Origin: Leptospiraceae bacterium
GTDB taxonomy: Bacteria; Spirochaetota; Leptospiria; Leptospirales; Leptospiraceae
DNA: 64,000 nt
Direction: 5' to 3'
Assembly: GCA_024233835.1 (NCBI GenBank)
Contig: JACKPC010000001.1
Span: forward strand, 186,001-250,000
Shown: positions 34,402 through 44,166 of the stretch, in pieces
Position numbering within the stretch: the first letter of the stretch is position 1
How the letters are laid out: every line of letters begins with the position of its first letter
Notes under the pieces: model-generated
Seen by the model: only the letters and a program-made list of their open reading frames with translations
Database searches by the model: none
What the model was told of the DNA's origin: nothing
Position numbers and translations under genes: made by a program

Positions 34402-37067
34402 ACACTTACCCCTATTTTTTCAAAACCCTTGACAACAACCCCTAACTTTTCTTCTAAGAGTTCGAGCTTTTCTTTTTCTTTTTGTATAACGTCCGGGTTA
34501 GCTTTTTCTATAAAGTTCGGGTTTTCCAGTTTCTTTTTGGCTCTTTCGATTTCGCCTTCTAACTTCCCTTTCTCTTTTTCCAGCCTCGCTTTTTCTTTGT
34601 CGAAATCAATCAGTCCGGATAGAGGAAGGATTACCTGTCCTTTAGAAAAGGGGCTCAGAGAATCTGTCTTCTGAGGGGTATAGCCGGGTTTGTATTCGAG
34701 AGACTCGGCTCTTGCCAGTTGCAGAATAGAAACCTTTTCTTCTTCTAAAACTTTTTTTACCAGTTCGTCGGATGAATCAATAATTAAGCTGCATTTTTTA
34801 TCGGGAGTGATACCCAGTTCTCCGCGGGTAACCCGAATACAGGAAACGATTTCCTGTAAGAAATTAATCTTTCGAACTCCTTCGTCTTCTTTGTCTATCA
34901 GGAACTTTTGAAGCCAGGGAGAATTTGTTAGAAGCTCAGAACTAAAAACGGAATTTATTTCTTCGGTTATAAAGGGCATAAACGGATGCAAGAGATCCAG
35001 AGCTTTTCTGAGTACATAGACCAGTACATCTCTTGCGGTTTCCTGGGACTCTTTTGTAATTTTCCCGTAAATACGGGGCTTGGAAAGCTCTATATACCAG
35101 TCACAGAAATCTCTCCAGATGAAGTCATAAAGAGAGGAAGCCATTTCATAAAAACGATAAGAAGCATAAGCCTTTTCATAGGTTTCCAGGCACTCGTTCA
35201 GGCGATTCAAAATCCATTTATCAGTGGATTCAAGCTTTTTGGGTTCTAAGTGCAGGGGTGCATCATAGTCTTCCGGCAGGTTCATGAGGATAAAACGGCT
35301 GGAGTTCCAGATTTTATTGCAAAAGGCCCTGTAACCTTCGAGTCGACTTTCATCAAAGATTACGTCCCGACCTTCCGGCATAGTGGCTGTTAAAAAGAAA
35401 CGGAAGGAATCGGTTCCGTAGCGCTCCATCATTTCGAGTGGATCGACCGTGTTGCCCTTGGACTTGCTGAATTTTTTTCCTTCACTATCCCGCACCAGAC
35501 CGTGAATCAGAACTTTTCGGAAAGGAACATCTCCCATCATCTTCATTCCGAACATAATCATTCTGGCTACCCAGAAAAAGATAATGTCGAAGGCGGTTAC
35601 AAGAATGGAATTGGGATAGAAGCGTTTTAAGTCGGGAGTTTCTTCCGGCCAGCCCAGAGTAGAAAAAGGCCAGAGACCTGAGGAAAACCAGGTATCCAGT
35701 ACATCATTATCCTGTCTTACCTCTGATTCCTGAAAGCTTTTTCCCTGTTTTTTGAATTCCTGTATGGCTTCTTCGAGGCTTTCGGCAACGACCATGGAAC
35801 CATCCGGCAAATAATAAGCCGGGATACGATGCCCCCACCAGAGCTGTCGGGAAATACACCAATCGCGGATGTTTTCCATCCATTCAAAATAGGTTTTCTC
35901 CCACATTTTAGGGATAAATTCAATGCGCCCGTCTTTTACTACGTCTATGGCGTCCCTGGCCATGGCTTTTACATCTACAAACCACTGCGTGGAAAGATAA
36001 GGCTCGATGACAGCTCCGCCCCTCTGGTTGTGACCTACTGAATTTACATAATCCTCAATTTTTTCGATAAGACCCTGTTTTTGCAGGTCTTCTACGATTT
36101 TCTTGCGGGCCACAAAGCGATCCAGACCCTCGTAGGCACCGGCTTTTTCGTTTAAGCTTCCGTCCGGGTGCATAATATTAATGGGTTTCAGATTCAAGCG
36201 TTGAGAAGCTTCATAGTCGTTGGGGTCATGGGCCGGTGTAATTTTGACCAGACCGGTTCCGAATTCTTTTTCTACGAATGAGTCAAAGAGTAGAGGGATG
36301 TCTCTACCGGTCAGGGGAAGTTCCAAAACCATGCCCTCTTTATCTTTGTAGCGCTCATCCTCCGGATGGGCACAAACGGCTACGTCTCCGAGCATGGTTT
36401 CCGGTCGGGTAGTGGCTACTACGATATAATCTTTTGTACCCTTAATCGGGTAACGGATATGGTATAAAAAGCTTTTTGTTTCCCTGTATTCGACTTCGAT
36501 ATCAGAAATCGCTGTACGGGTAGAGGGACACCAGTTAATAATCCTTTCGCCCCGGTATATAAGCCCTTCTTCATATAACTTCTTAAAGGCCTTGACTACG
36601 GCTTTGGAAAGACCTTCATCCAGAGTAAAACGTTCTCTGGCCCAGTCTACACTTTCACCGAGCATTCTCTGCTGGTGTGTAATCTGCCCTCCGGACTTAT
36701 GTTTCCATTCCCATACTTTTTTCTCGAATTCTTCCCGACTGAAATCGTATCGGGATTTGCCTTCTTTAGCCAATTCGCGCTCTACCACCATTTGAGTGGC
36801 AATTCCTGCGTGATCGGTTCCGGGTAACCAGAGAGTAGACTTCCCCTTTTTTCTTTCAATTCTGGTGAGAATATCCTGAAGGGTATGGTTCAGGGCGTGG
36901 CCTATATGTAAAGTTCCGGTGACATTCGGTGGTGGAATAACTATACAATAGTTTTCCTCTTTGCTAAAATCCGGGGCAAAGGCCTTTTTTTCTTCCCAGA
37001 GGGATATCCATTTTTTTTCTACATCTTCGGGTTTGTAACGATCGCTGATTTCTTTTTTCATAGTCAA
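34398..37067 (-). CDS. valS: Valine-tRNA ligase
   Basis: ValRS charges tRNA-Val. At 889 residues it is full length. Class I signatures are present: 'PPPNVTGTLHIGHALNHT' (HIGH) and 'KFSKSKGNTVDPLEMMERYG' (KMSKS). The editing domain lies between them (e.g. 'VATTRPETMLGDVAVCAHPED'). The C-terminal ~70 residues form the coiled-coil arm (KARLEKEKGKLEGEIERAKK) typical of bacterial ValRS. It leads the valS-purD-hypothetical operon. Confidence 0.98.
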   Translation of the reverse strand: MTMKKEISDRYKPEDVEKKWISLWEEKKAFAPDFSKEENYCIVIPPPNVTGTLHIGHALNHTLQDILTRIERKKGKSTLWLPGTDHAGIATQMVVERELAKEGKSRYDFSREEFEKKVWEWKHKSGGQITHQQRMLGESVDWARERFTLDEGLSKAVVKAFKKLYEEGLIYRGERIINWCPSTRTAISDIEVEYRETKSFLYHIRYPIKGTKDYIVVATTRPETMLGDVAVCAHPEDERYKDKEGMVLELPLTGRDIPLLFDSFVEKEFGTGLVKITPAHDPNDYEASQRLNLKPINIMHPDGSLNEKAGAYEGLDRFVARKKIVEDLQKQGLIEKIEDYVNSVGHNQRGGAVIEPYLSTQWFVDVKAMARDAIDVVKDGRIEFIPKMWEKTYFEWMENIRDWCISRQLWWGHRIPAYYLPDGSMVVAESLEEAIQEFKKQGKSFQESEVRQDNDVLDTWFSSGLWPFSTLGWPEETPDLKRFYPNSILVTAFDIIFFWVARMIMFGMKMMGDVPFRKVLIHGLVRDSEGKKFSKSKGNTVDPLEMMERYGTDSFRFFLTATMPEGRDVIFDESRLEGYRAFCNKIWNSSRFILMNLPEDYDAPLHLEPKKLESTDKWILNRLNECLETYEKAYASYRFYEMASSLYDFIWRDFCDWYIELSKPRIYGKITKESQETARDVLVYVLRKALDLLHPFMPFITEEINSVFSSELLTNSPWLQKFLIDKEDEGVRKINFLQEIVSCIRVTRGELGITPDKKCSLIIDSSDELVKKVLEEEKVSILQLARAESLEYKPGYTPQKTDSLSPFSKGQVILPLSGLIDFDKEKARLEKEKGKLEGEIERAKKKLENPNFIEKANPDVIQKEKEKLELLEEKLGVVVKGFEKIGVSV

Positions 37068-37237
37068 GGAGTGTTCCAGTTCAGTTTTTATAGGAGTGGA
37101 TGTGGGTCAAATTATATTTCAATAGACCCAAGCAAAATCATAGTTTCAAGCAGGCTCGGATAGACGGGAAAAAAGTAGATAAAATGAGCTTGCAGGGAAA
37201 GTCTAATCAAAAAGCATGAGCCTTTAAGGACAAAGTT

Positions 37238-37627
37238 ATGAAGAAGAAATTTATCCTCTTAGTTTCATTGATTACCCTTTCTCTGGGAGCCATAGCCATT
37301 TTATCCTCAAGAGAAAGTTCGTTTTTATTGATCGACACAAACCAGCTCGCAGAAAACCCCTCACAGTACAATAAGGAAAATCTCAGAGTCCGGGGGATGG
37401 TAAAAGTAGGAAGCCTGATACGGGAAGGCAGACAGGCAAAATTCACATTAGAACTGGAAGGAAAAGAATTCCCGGTACATTACATGGGTGGAAAGCTTTT
37501 ACCGGATGCCTTTAAAGAAGGTGTTCGAGTCAGGGTAGATGGCAAATTAAAAAAAGGTGTTTTAATATCCGATCATGTTGAAGCCAAGTGTGCTTCCAAA
37601 TATGAGGCTGAATACGATAAAAAATGA
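37238..37627 (+). CDS. ccmE: Cytochrome c maturation heme chaperone CcmE, Cys-type
   Basis: CcmE carries heme across the periplasm to apocytochrome c through a covalent bond. The 129 residues have an N-terminal anchor helix (LLVSLITLSLGAIAILSS) and an OB-fold body (RVRGMVKVGSLIREGRQ, RVRVDGKLKKGVLISDHVEA). In E. coli the heme ligand is His in HxxxY; here the motif is CASKY, the CxxxY form known from Desulfovibrio and archaeal CcmE proteins, which are thought to work with a reduced Ccm set. The gene overlaps ccmF by 4 bp. Confidence 0.9.
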   Translation: MKKKFILLVSLITLSLGAIAILSSRESSFLLIDTNQLAENPSQYNKENLRVRGMVKVGSLIREGRQAKFTLELEGKEFPVHYMGGKLLPDAFKEGVRVRVDGKLKKGVLISDHVEAKCASKYEAEYDKK

Positions 37628-39825
37628 ATTTAAATGATCTCGGTGCTCTGAGCCTTATCTGTTCTTTTAGTTTACTCAGTTTTAATTTATTCCAGATTCT
37701 ATTTGGTTTATATAAAAAACATGAAAAAGCACTTGAATTTAGCCGCTACCTATTGATGGCAAATTCGGCTTTGGTCTTCCTATCCTTCTTAATTCTTTGC
37801 ACACAATTAGCCAGGATGGATTTAAACAATCATTATGTGGTTATGCACTCGAGTCAACATCTACCTTTGTTTTATCGGGTTACTTCTATCTGGTCGGGCT
37901 CTTCCGGCTCCTTATTGTTCTGGAATCTTTTATTAAACCTTTTTGGTTTTATTCTCTTATGGAATACGAGAAACATGCGGGGCAATAGAATTTCTCACAT
38001 GGTTTTAACTTTAAATATCATTGCCTTATTCTTTACCTATCTCGCGGTGTTCTATTCCGATGCGCAACCCTTTTTAGAATTTCAACCGGCAGCCCTTGTA
38101 GGTCGGGGTTTAAACCCCTTATTACAACACTGGGCCATGGTGATTCATCCTCCTATTTTATATATTGGTTATGTTAGCTTTGCTGTTCCTTTCGCGATTG
38201 CTATGTCTGCCCTGCTTACAGGAGAATTGACTGCCGACTGGTTGAAGATTATTCGACGTTGGACTATTTTTTCCTGGCTGGCCCTCGGAACAGGAATCCT
38301 ACTCGGTTCCAAGTGGGCTTACGAAGAACTCGGTTGGGGCGGCTACTGGGCCTGGGATCCGGTGGAGAATGCTTCTTTAATGCCCTGGCTTCTATCCTCT
38401 GCCTTTCTTCATTCTATAATTATTCAGGAACGAAGGGGAATGTTAAAATTTTGGAATATGCTTCTAATTATCCTTACCTTTCACTTTACACTGCTCGGAA
38501 CCTGGATAACCCGAAGCGGTGTATTAGAAGGACCGCATAGTTTTTCAAAATCAAGTATCGGAACTCCTTTTATTATCTACATCATTCTTAGTTTTTTAGT
38601 ATATACAGCTATTCTAATCTACAAGCGAAACGAACTTCAACCGGAGAGAGACTTAGAAGCCATTACTTCTAAGGAAGGAAGTTTCTTTTTGAATAATTTT
38701 CTCCTGGTTCTTTCCTGCCTGGTAATTCTCTTAGGTGTTTTTTCTCCCCTATTGTATGGAAAAGAATTCAAGGCCCCATGGTTTAATTCCTGGGGAGTTC
38801 CGGCCGGTCTGATGCTTATGTTACTAATGGGCGCTTCTCCCTTACTGGCCTGGAGAAAAGGAGCCAGTACTATCTTTTTTAAAAGCCTATTTCGACCTTT
38901 TCTTTTCGGGGGACTTGTAGCCCTTTTATATAGTTTTTTATATGCCAGATTTTTTACAAGAAGTGACTACAACATCAGTGATTATTTAGGGGAAATTTAT
39001 TCAACCCTGACAGTCGGACTCGGTGCCTTTACCCTTGCCGGGATCTTTCAGGAATATCACAGAGGTATTCGAGCCAGACAAGCACAATTTAGGGATAATT
39101 ATTTCAAGACCGGCTTCACCCTTTTACTAAACAATAAAAGACGCTACGGGGGATACCTGGTTCATTTTGCCCTGGTTCTAATTTTTATTGGTTATGCAGG
39201 AAATGCTTTTAAACAAAATACTTCCATTCGTTTTTTTTACAACCTCGTAAATCCATCATCGGATGAAGTAGTGTATGTAAGCCAGGACAAAGGGATTGTC
39301 GGAAATTATGAAGTCGAAGCCAATACCTTAAAACTTAAACCCCTGATAAATGGAGATCCTTCTGAAGGGCCCAGTATTTATAATGTGATTGTTTCACAGG
39401 AAGCAGCTTTTAAGGTGAAGCGACACCTTACGGACTCCGTGCGAATGGTTACCGAAAGAAGGTTTTATCCCCAGATAAATCACTTAAATGCCGGCTTTGA
39501 AACCCATATTCCTACCAGTGAACCATCCATCCATTCGACAGCCAAAGAAGATTTTTATATCCAGATTGGTGCGATTGAAAGCGCTATCGGAAACGGAGAG
39601 AATCCAAATCTTCCGATGATGTATATGGATTTTTATTTTGGAGCCAGAAGTTTTGAAGAGAAGATGCAGAAATATAAAAATTTCCCAAACCAGGTGGTCG
39701 CGAATTTAGAAGTCTGGGTAAATCCCCTCGTTAAGCTTATCTGGATAGGTTCCGTTTTATTTTTCCTTTCCGGTCTACTTATCCTTTTACCGCTGGGAGA
39801 AAAAAGATTTCCGGTCAGGGATTAG
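37624..39825 (+). CDS. ccmF: Cytochrome c-type biogenesis heme lyase CcmF
   Basis: CcmF with CcmH attaches heme to CxxCH motifs of apocytochromes. The 733-residue membrane protein has many helices and the heme-handling WWD motif WGGYWAWDPVENASLMPW near residue 240, plus conserved P-His regions such as 'LQHWAMVIHPPILYIGYVSF'. Length is typical. Start overlaps ccmE by 4 bp. No ccmA, ccmB, ccmC, ccmG or ccmH is in the window, so other Ccm genes lie elsewhere or are replaced. Confidence 0.95.
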   Translation: MNLNDLGALSLICSFSLLSFNLFQILFGLYKKHEKALEFSRYLLMANSALVFLSFLILCTQLARMDLNNHYVVMHSSQHLPLFYRVTSIWSGSSGSLLFWNLLLNLFGFILLWNTRNMRGNRISHMVLTLNIIALFFTYLAVFYSDAQPFLEFQPAALVGRGLNPLLQHWAMVIHPPILYIGYVSFAVPFAIAMSALLTGELTADWLKIIRRWTIFSWLALGTGILLGSKWAYEELGWGGYWAWDPVENASLMPWLLSSAFLHSIIIQERRGMLKFWNMLLIILTFHFTLLGTWITRSGVLEGPHSFSKSSIGTPFIIYIILSFLVYTAILIYKRNELQPERDLEAITSKEGSFFLNNFLLVLSCLVILLGVFSPLLYGKEFKAPWFNSWGVPAGLMLMLLMGASPLLAWRKGASTIFFKSLFRPFLFGGLVALLYSFLYARFFTRSDYNISDYLGEIYSTLTVGLGAFTLAGIFQEYHRGIRARQAQFRDNYFKTGFTLLLNNKRRYGGYLVHFALVLIFIGYAGNAFKQNTSIRFFYNLVNPSSDEVVYVSQDKGIVGNYEVEANTLKLKPLINGDPSEGPSIYNVIVSQEAAFKVKRHLTDSVRMVTERRFYPQINHLNAGFETHIPTSEPSIHSTAKEDFYIQIGAIESAIGNGENPNLPMMYMDFYFGARSFEEKMQKYKNFPNQVVANLEVWVNPLVKLIWIGSVLFFLSGLLILLPLGEKRFPVRD

Positions 39826-39970
39826 AAGATTAACCTCGTGCAAGCTTCCTTTTTTTAAGAGGAAACTATTTTTTTCTTAGAATAATTCTTAAAATTAAGG
39901 TCTATTTTATTGACTTAATCTATTGGGGTAATAATTTGAATAAACTAAAAAAAGCCAGAGGGAATTTGTT

Positions 39971-41794
39971 TTGAAAAAGAAGTCTCTCATATTGATTTCA
40001 CTCGCAATTACTTTCGTTTTTACCTCTTTTTTGCACTGCGAACCCAGTCGCAAGAGTAAAAAAGAGCCACCTGCCGATTTTACCGCCAGGGATCTCGAAA
40101 GCGTAGTTTTAACTGTAGATCGGTATTATATAGACAAAAATATCGATAAAGAACGGGCCTATACCGATGCAGCTGTTTTCGCAATGATGGCACTTCCCAA
40201 GGGATTGTACCTTTATCCCAGGGAATACTATAAACAGAGAGAACAGTACGAAGATAAAGAAGATATTTTACCGGGAAAAACCTTTCAACTTTCACCATCC
40301 GATGAGTTTCTGGTTTTCGAACCGGACTATGTAGAACTGGAAAAGCGTCGAAAAAAAAAGTTAGATGAAAAGCCCAAAAAAAATAGCAAAAAGGATTTAG
40401 AAGATCTGGTCAAAAAAGAACAGACTCGTAAAGACTTTTTAGCTTCCAAATGGAAAGAAACCAAGTTTGGAAAAAAAGATTTCGAAAGAGTCATCTCCTT
40501 CATAAAAAATAACCTGACTAAATACAATCAATCTCCTTTTAAAGAGGAAGAACAGGAAAAAGATGAAGACGATGAAGATAATCATGAGTTTACCATGAGA
40601 GATGTTTATCTCGCTGCTGCCAATGGTTACTTAAACTCTCTGGATCCTCATTCCAATGTTTTTTTAAAAAAAGCCTGGGAAGAATCCATGGCCAAGATTA
40701 CGGATTCCAGTTTTGAAGGAATCGGTGCCATTTTAAGTGGTGGTGGAAACCGGGATGTAGTAGTCGAAAACCCTCTGGAAGGAAGACCAGCCGTAAAAGC
40801 CGGGCTCCGTGCAGGTGATATTATTGTCGCTGTAAACTCAAAAAGAACCAAGGGTTTAAGCCTTGAAAAAGTCGTAAAATATATCAAAGGAAAGAAAGGA
40901 ACCATTGTTACTCTTACTATCAAGAGAACAGGTTCAGATAAATACTTCGATATAAAGGTTAAACGTGACAAGATTGAGATTCGAAACGTATCTTCAAGAC
41001 TCATTAAAGGGAATGAAAATATTGCTTATATTAAGCTTACCGGTTTTGTAAAATCTCCAACTGAATCCTCGGATACTGAGATTATTAAGCATTTCCGAAA
41101 ACTCAAGCGACTTGCTCGGAAAAAAAATGTTAAGTTAGATGCCCTTATCCTGGATCTTCGTGGAAACGCAGGGGGATACCTTGATCTGGCCATTGATATT
41201 GCTGATATGTTTGTAACCGAAGGTCTCATTGTAAGTACCAAAAGTCCAAACCGTAGTCCGGAAGAATCCTATGCCCGCAAAAAAGATCTAACCGATCTTC
41301 CTCTGGCTGTTTTGATCAATGCAAAATCAGCATCCGCCAGTGAAATTGTAGCCAGCGCTATTAAATTTCATGGAAGAGGAATTCTCTTAGGCGAAAGAAC
41401 TTTTGGCAAAGCAACCGTTCAAAAGCTAATGGATTTACCCGGTAACGGTGCCTATGTACTCAAACTAACCCAGGCAAGATACTACTCTCCATCGGGCAGA
41501 ACCATACAGGTTGTAGGTGTTGAACCTGATATTCCTGTATCCAACGAATTAGATGGTTCCTTTCCTTTTCAATACAGGGAGGAAAATATGTGGCACCATT
41601 TACCCAAAGTTCCATCGGATACAATACAGGTAAAAAAACACTATGACGTGGAAAAAATCAGATCCTGGGTGGAAAAAAATGGAAAAGCGGAAAAGTTTTT
41701 AGAAAAACATAAAAACGATCCGATTAAACCGGATATTCAATTAGTTCGTTCCATAGACTACATCAATGGAATGCTCTCCACTCCGAGGAAATAA
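39971..41794 (+). CDS. ctpA: S41-family C-terminal processing protease, lipoprotein-like
   Basis: S41 proteases cut the C-termini of envelope proteins. The TTG start at 39971 gives 607 residues with a signal peptide and possible lipobox (TSFLHC). Domains: an unusual charged, Lys/Glu-rich N-terminal region (about 110-210, e.g. 'EKRRKKKLDEKPKKNSKKD', 'EEEQEKDEDDEDNHE'), PDZ (around 255-325, 'GLRAGDIIVAVNSKR'), and protease with the catalytic Ser in KSASASEIVASA and Lys in RTFGKATVQ. It is longer than usual CtpA (about 450). It ends 3 bp before nadB. Confidence 0.9.
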   Translation: MKKKSLILISLAITFVFTSFLHCEPSRKSKKEPPADFTARDLESVVLTVDRYYIDKNIDKERAYTDAAVFAMMALPKGLYLYPREYYKQREQYEDKEDILPGKTFQLSPSDEFLVFEPDYVELEKRRKKKLDEKPKKNSKKDLEDLVKKEQTRKDFLASKWKETKFGKKDFERVISFIKNNLTKYNQSPFKEEEQEKDEDDEDNHEFTMRDVYLAAANGYLNSLDPHSNVFLKKAWEESMAKITDSSFEGIGAILSGGGNRDVVVENPLEGRPAVKAGLRAGDIIVAVNSKRTKGLSLEKVVKYIKGKKGTIVTLTIKRTGSDKYFDIKVKRDKIEIRNVSSRLIKGNENIAYIKLTGFVKSPTESSDTEIIKHFRKLKRLARKKNVKLDALILDLRGNAGGYLDLAIDIADMFVTEGLIVSTKSPNRSPEESYARKKDLTDLPLAVLINAKSASASEIVASAIKFHGRGILLGERTFGKATVQKLMDLPGNGAYVLKLTQARYYSPSGRTIQVVGVEPDIPVSNELDGSFPFQYREENMWHHLPKVPSDTIQVKKHYDVEKIRSWVEKNGKAEKFLEKHKNDPIKPDIQLVRSIDYINGMLSTPRK

Positions 41795-41797
41795 ACT

Positions 41798-43396
41798 GTG
41801 AGAACAGACTTCCTCGTAATCGGAAGCGGTGTCGCGGGAATGTTTTGTGCCTACAAACTTTCTCGCTACGGGGAAGTCACGATTATTACCAAAGAATTCG
41901 ACTATGAATCCAATACTTACTACGCCCAGGGTGGCGTAGCCTCCGTATTTTCCAGTACCGATGACCCTGAGATACACCTGAAAGATACCCTTGAAGCCGG
42001 AGCCGGACTCTGTGATATAGAAGCAACACGAATTCTGGTTCAGGAAGGTCCGGGCTGTGTTAAAGAACTTTTAGAGCTGGGTGTTCCCTTTAATAAAGAT
42101 AGTGAAGGAAACCTGGATCTCGGTCTGGAAGGTGGACACCGGAAAAAGCGTATTGTCCATGCTTATGACAGAACCGGTCGAGAAATCGAACTTACCCTTC
42201 TTACTGTAATTAAAGCCAATTCCAATATAAAATTACTCGAACACCATAACTGTGTGGACTTAATTACCGGTCACCACCTGAAAAATAATACAGATTCTGA
42301 TATAACCTGCTATGGTGCTTATGTGTTAAATACTAAGAAAGGAGAGGTTTTACCTATTCTTGCAAAAAAAACCATACTGGCAACCGGCGGTGCAGGACAG
42401 ACGTATTTACATACAACGAATCCAACCATTGCCACAGGTGATGGAGTAGCCTGTGCATTTAGAGCGGGTGCTGTTGTAAAGAATATGGAGTTTTACCAGT
42501 TTCATCCGACCTCCCTTTACCATAAAGATGGAGATTCCTTTTTAATTTCGGAAGCTGTTCGGGGAAAAGGTGGAATTTTAAGAAGGCCAAATGGAGAAGC
42601 TTTTATGAGCGAATACCATTCCATGAAAGACCTTGCTCCCCGTGATATTGTCGCCCGTGCTATAGATAATGAACTCAAGAAAGGCGGCTGGCCCAATGTA
42701 TTTCTGGATGTAACCCATATTACAAAACCCGAAATTATGCAAAATTTTCCTTCTATCTATTCCCGCTGCAAATCCTTAGGGATAGATATAACCGAAGAGC
42801 CCATTCCTGTAGTTCCGGCTGCTCATTATATGTGCGGGGGAGTGACTACTGATGTACAGGGAAGAACAAATATCCGAAATCTTTTTGCCTCCGGAGAAGT
42901 AGCCAGCACGGGAGTCCATGGAGGAAATCGTCTCGCGTCCAATAGTTTACTGGAAGGTCTGGTATTTTCTACACGAATCGCTTCCTTTATCGGAAAATCC
43001 GATGATAATATCTTTCAAAAGCAACACGATGAAATACCGGAATGGAATAAGGAAGGTGTAAAGAATACAGAAGAATGGGTACTTATTTCCCATGACTTGA
43101 AAGAAATTAAGACGATTATGAATGATTATGTGGGTATCGTTCGTTCCAACCTTCGCCTCGAAAGAGCCCTCAGAAGAATCGAGTTAATCGGAAAAGAGGT
43201 AGTGGATTATTACAATCGAACTACTGTTACCGGTCCTCTTCTGGATCTGAGAAACCTTGCCCTGGTAGCAGAATTGATTATACGTTCAGCTATGATGCGG
43301 AAAGAAAGTCGCGGACTTCATTATTCTACTGATTATAGAGAAGATAGAAGCCCATCCAGACAGGATACAATTCTACAAAATCTTCTGAATAGATAA
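41798..43396 (+). CDS. nadB: L-aspartate oxidase
   Basis: NadB oxidises L-aspartate to iminoaspartate with FAD, the first step of NAD synthesis. The start is GTG 41798. FAD motif 'GSGVAGMFCAYKLSRYGEV' is at the N-terminus. 'ATGGAGQTYLHTTNP', 'FYQFHPTSLYHK' and 'EVASTGVHGGNRLASNSLLE' are family signatures, with catalytic Arg in 'APRDIVARAID'. The C-terminus 'SRGLHYSTDYRED' is complete. 532 residues is normal. Confidence 0.97.
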   Translation: MRTDFLVIGSGVAGMFCAYKLSRYGEVTIITKEFDYESNTYYAQGGVASVFSSTDDPEIHLKDTLEAGAGLCDIEATRILVQEGPGCVKELLELGVPFNKDSEGNLDLGLEGGHRKKRIVHAYDRTGREIELTLLTVIKANSNIKLLEHHNCVDLITGHHLKNNTDSDITCYGAYVLNTKKGEVLPILAKKTILATGGAGQTYLHTTNPTIATGDGVACAFRAGAVVKNMEFYQFHPTSLYHKDGDSFLISEAVRGKGGILRRPNGEAFMSEYHSMKDLAPRDIVARAIDNELKKGGWPNVFLDVTHITKPEIMQNFPSIYSRCKSLGIDITEEPIPVVPAAHYMCGGVTTDVQGRTNIRNLFASGEVASTGVHGGNRLASNSLLEGLVFSTRIASFIGKSDDNIFQKQHDEIPEWNKEGVKNTEEWVLISHDLKEIKTIMNDYVGIVRSNLRLERALRRIELIGKEVVDYYNRTTVTGPLLDLRNLALVAELIIRSAMMRKESRGLHYSTDYREDRSPSRQDTILQNLLNR

Positions 43397-43414
43397 GAAA
43401 ACACCGAACTGTGA

Positions 43415-43460
43415 TTGCCGTTCCTTTAGTAGGTCTTCAGACCGTACCAAAGGGCGGCAA
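43415..43460. terminator. Imperfect hairpin between convergent genes
   Basis: Arms TTGCCGTTCCTTT and AAAGGGCGGCAA (43415-43460) enclose an inner GGTCTTCAGACC fold. It lies between nadB and the convergent DUF1566 gene, and a T-rich stretch (TTATTTTT) follows on the plus strand, so it is likely the nadB terminator. It may also be a worn REP-type element. Confidence 0.55.
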
Positions 43461-43476
43461 GCTTATTTTTGAGATA

Positions 43477-44157
43477 TTAGTAATTCCTTACACAACGAAC
43501 GTAGTATTTATCTGATTTTGGAAAATAGGCTTCTTTGCCAAAATCATCTTCTCCAAAATAGATCGCTCTTCCGGTCAGGCCGGAAGGATCCAGCTCATAC
43601 GCATTAGATGACCAGTAGTACTGACTGACCGTATTCGGAAAATATTGAAGCAATGCTGTTTTTCCGCCACTGGCCAATTTTACAAGTTCCGCTGTTGTAG
43701 CTACTCTCCAATCACTTTTTCCATCAGTTCTATCAGTGTTACAGGAAAGAAAAGCCTCACTCAGAATTCCTGCGGAAATATCTGTTTCTCGAAGAACCTG
43801 AGGAATGGTAAGGGTGTTGCAATCATTTGTGGCGAGATTACAAAAATTGAAAGGAGTGGCCGAATACAGGTAGTTATCATTCGGAGTTATGAGCGAACCT
43901 GTAGTAGCTCCCTGACAATCATTCTGGGCTGCTCGGTATACCTGTCCCTGGGTACATTTCTTCCATTCGATACCCAGACTTTTATCTCTTATAGTTCCAC
44001 GACCTGTATCCTCAAGATATGAATTTAAAATAACCCCGGTAAGAATGGTTTTACTTTCTTCTTCCGGAATTCCGTAAAAAGTTTTCTCCGGTTTCGCTTC
44101 ACAGAAATGGAGTAAGACAATAAGAAATAGAACGCTAAATTTTTTCCAATGTTTCAT
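43477..44157 (-). CDS. DUF1566-domain lipoprotein
   Basis: The 226-residue product has a signal peptide with a likely lipobox (VLLHFC). The C-terminal two thirds match the DUF1566/Lcl domain: 'LGIEWKKCTQGQVYRAAQND', then 'SDWRVATTAELVKLASGGK', 'QYYWSSNAYE' and the closing 'YYVRCVRNY'. Six Cys residues suggest disulfides in an outer-surface location. The family is expanded in Leptospira and related spirochaetes; specific function is unknown. It ends 9 bp after the outer-membrane barrel gene. Confidence 0.82.
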   Translation of the reverse strand: MKHWKKFSVLFLIVLLHFCEAKPEKTFYGIPEEESKTILTGVILNSYLEDTGRGTIRDKSLGIEWKKCTQGQVYRAAQNDCQGATTGSLITPNDNYLYSATPFNFCNLATNDCNTLTIPQVLRETDISAGILSEAFLSCNTDRTDGKSDWRVATTAELVKLASGGKTALLQYFPNTVSQYYWSSNAYELDPSGLTGRAIYFGEDDFGKEAYFPKSDKYYVRCVRNY

Positions 44158-44166
44158 GAATAGACC

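Noticed and set aside
39826..39970. Promoter with TTGACT before the S41 protease
   Set aside because: Candidate -10 hexamers lie at the wrong distance (13 bp), so no promoter is called.
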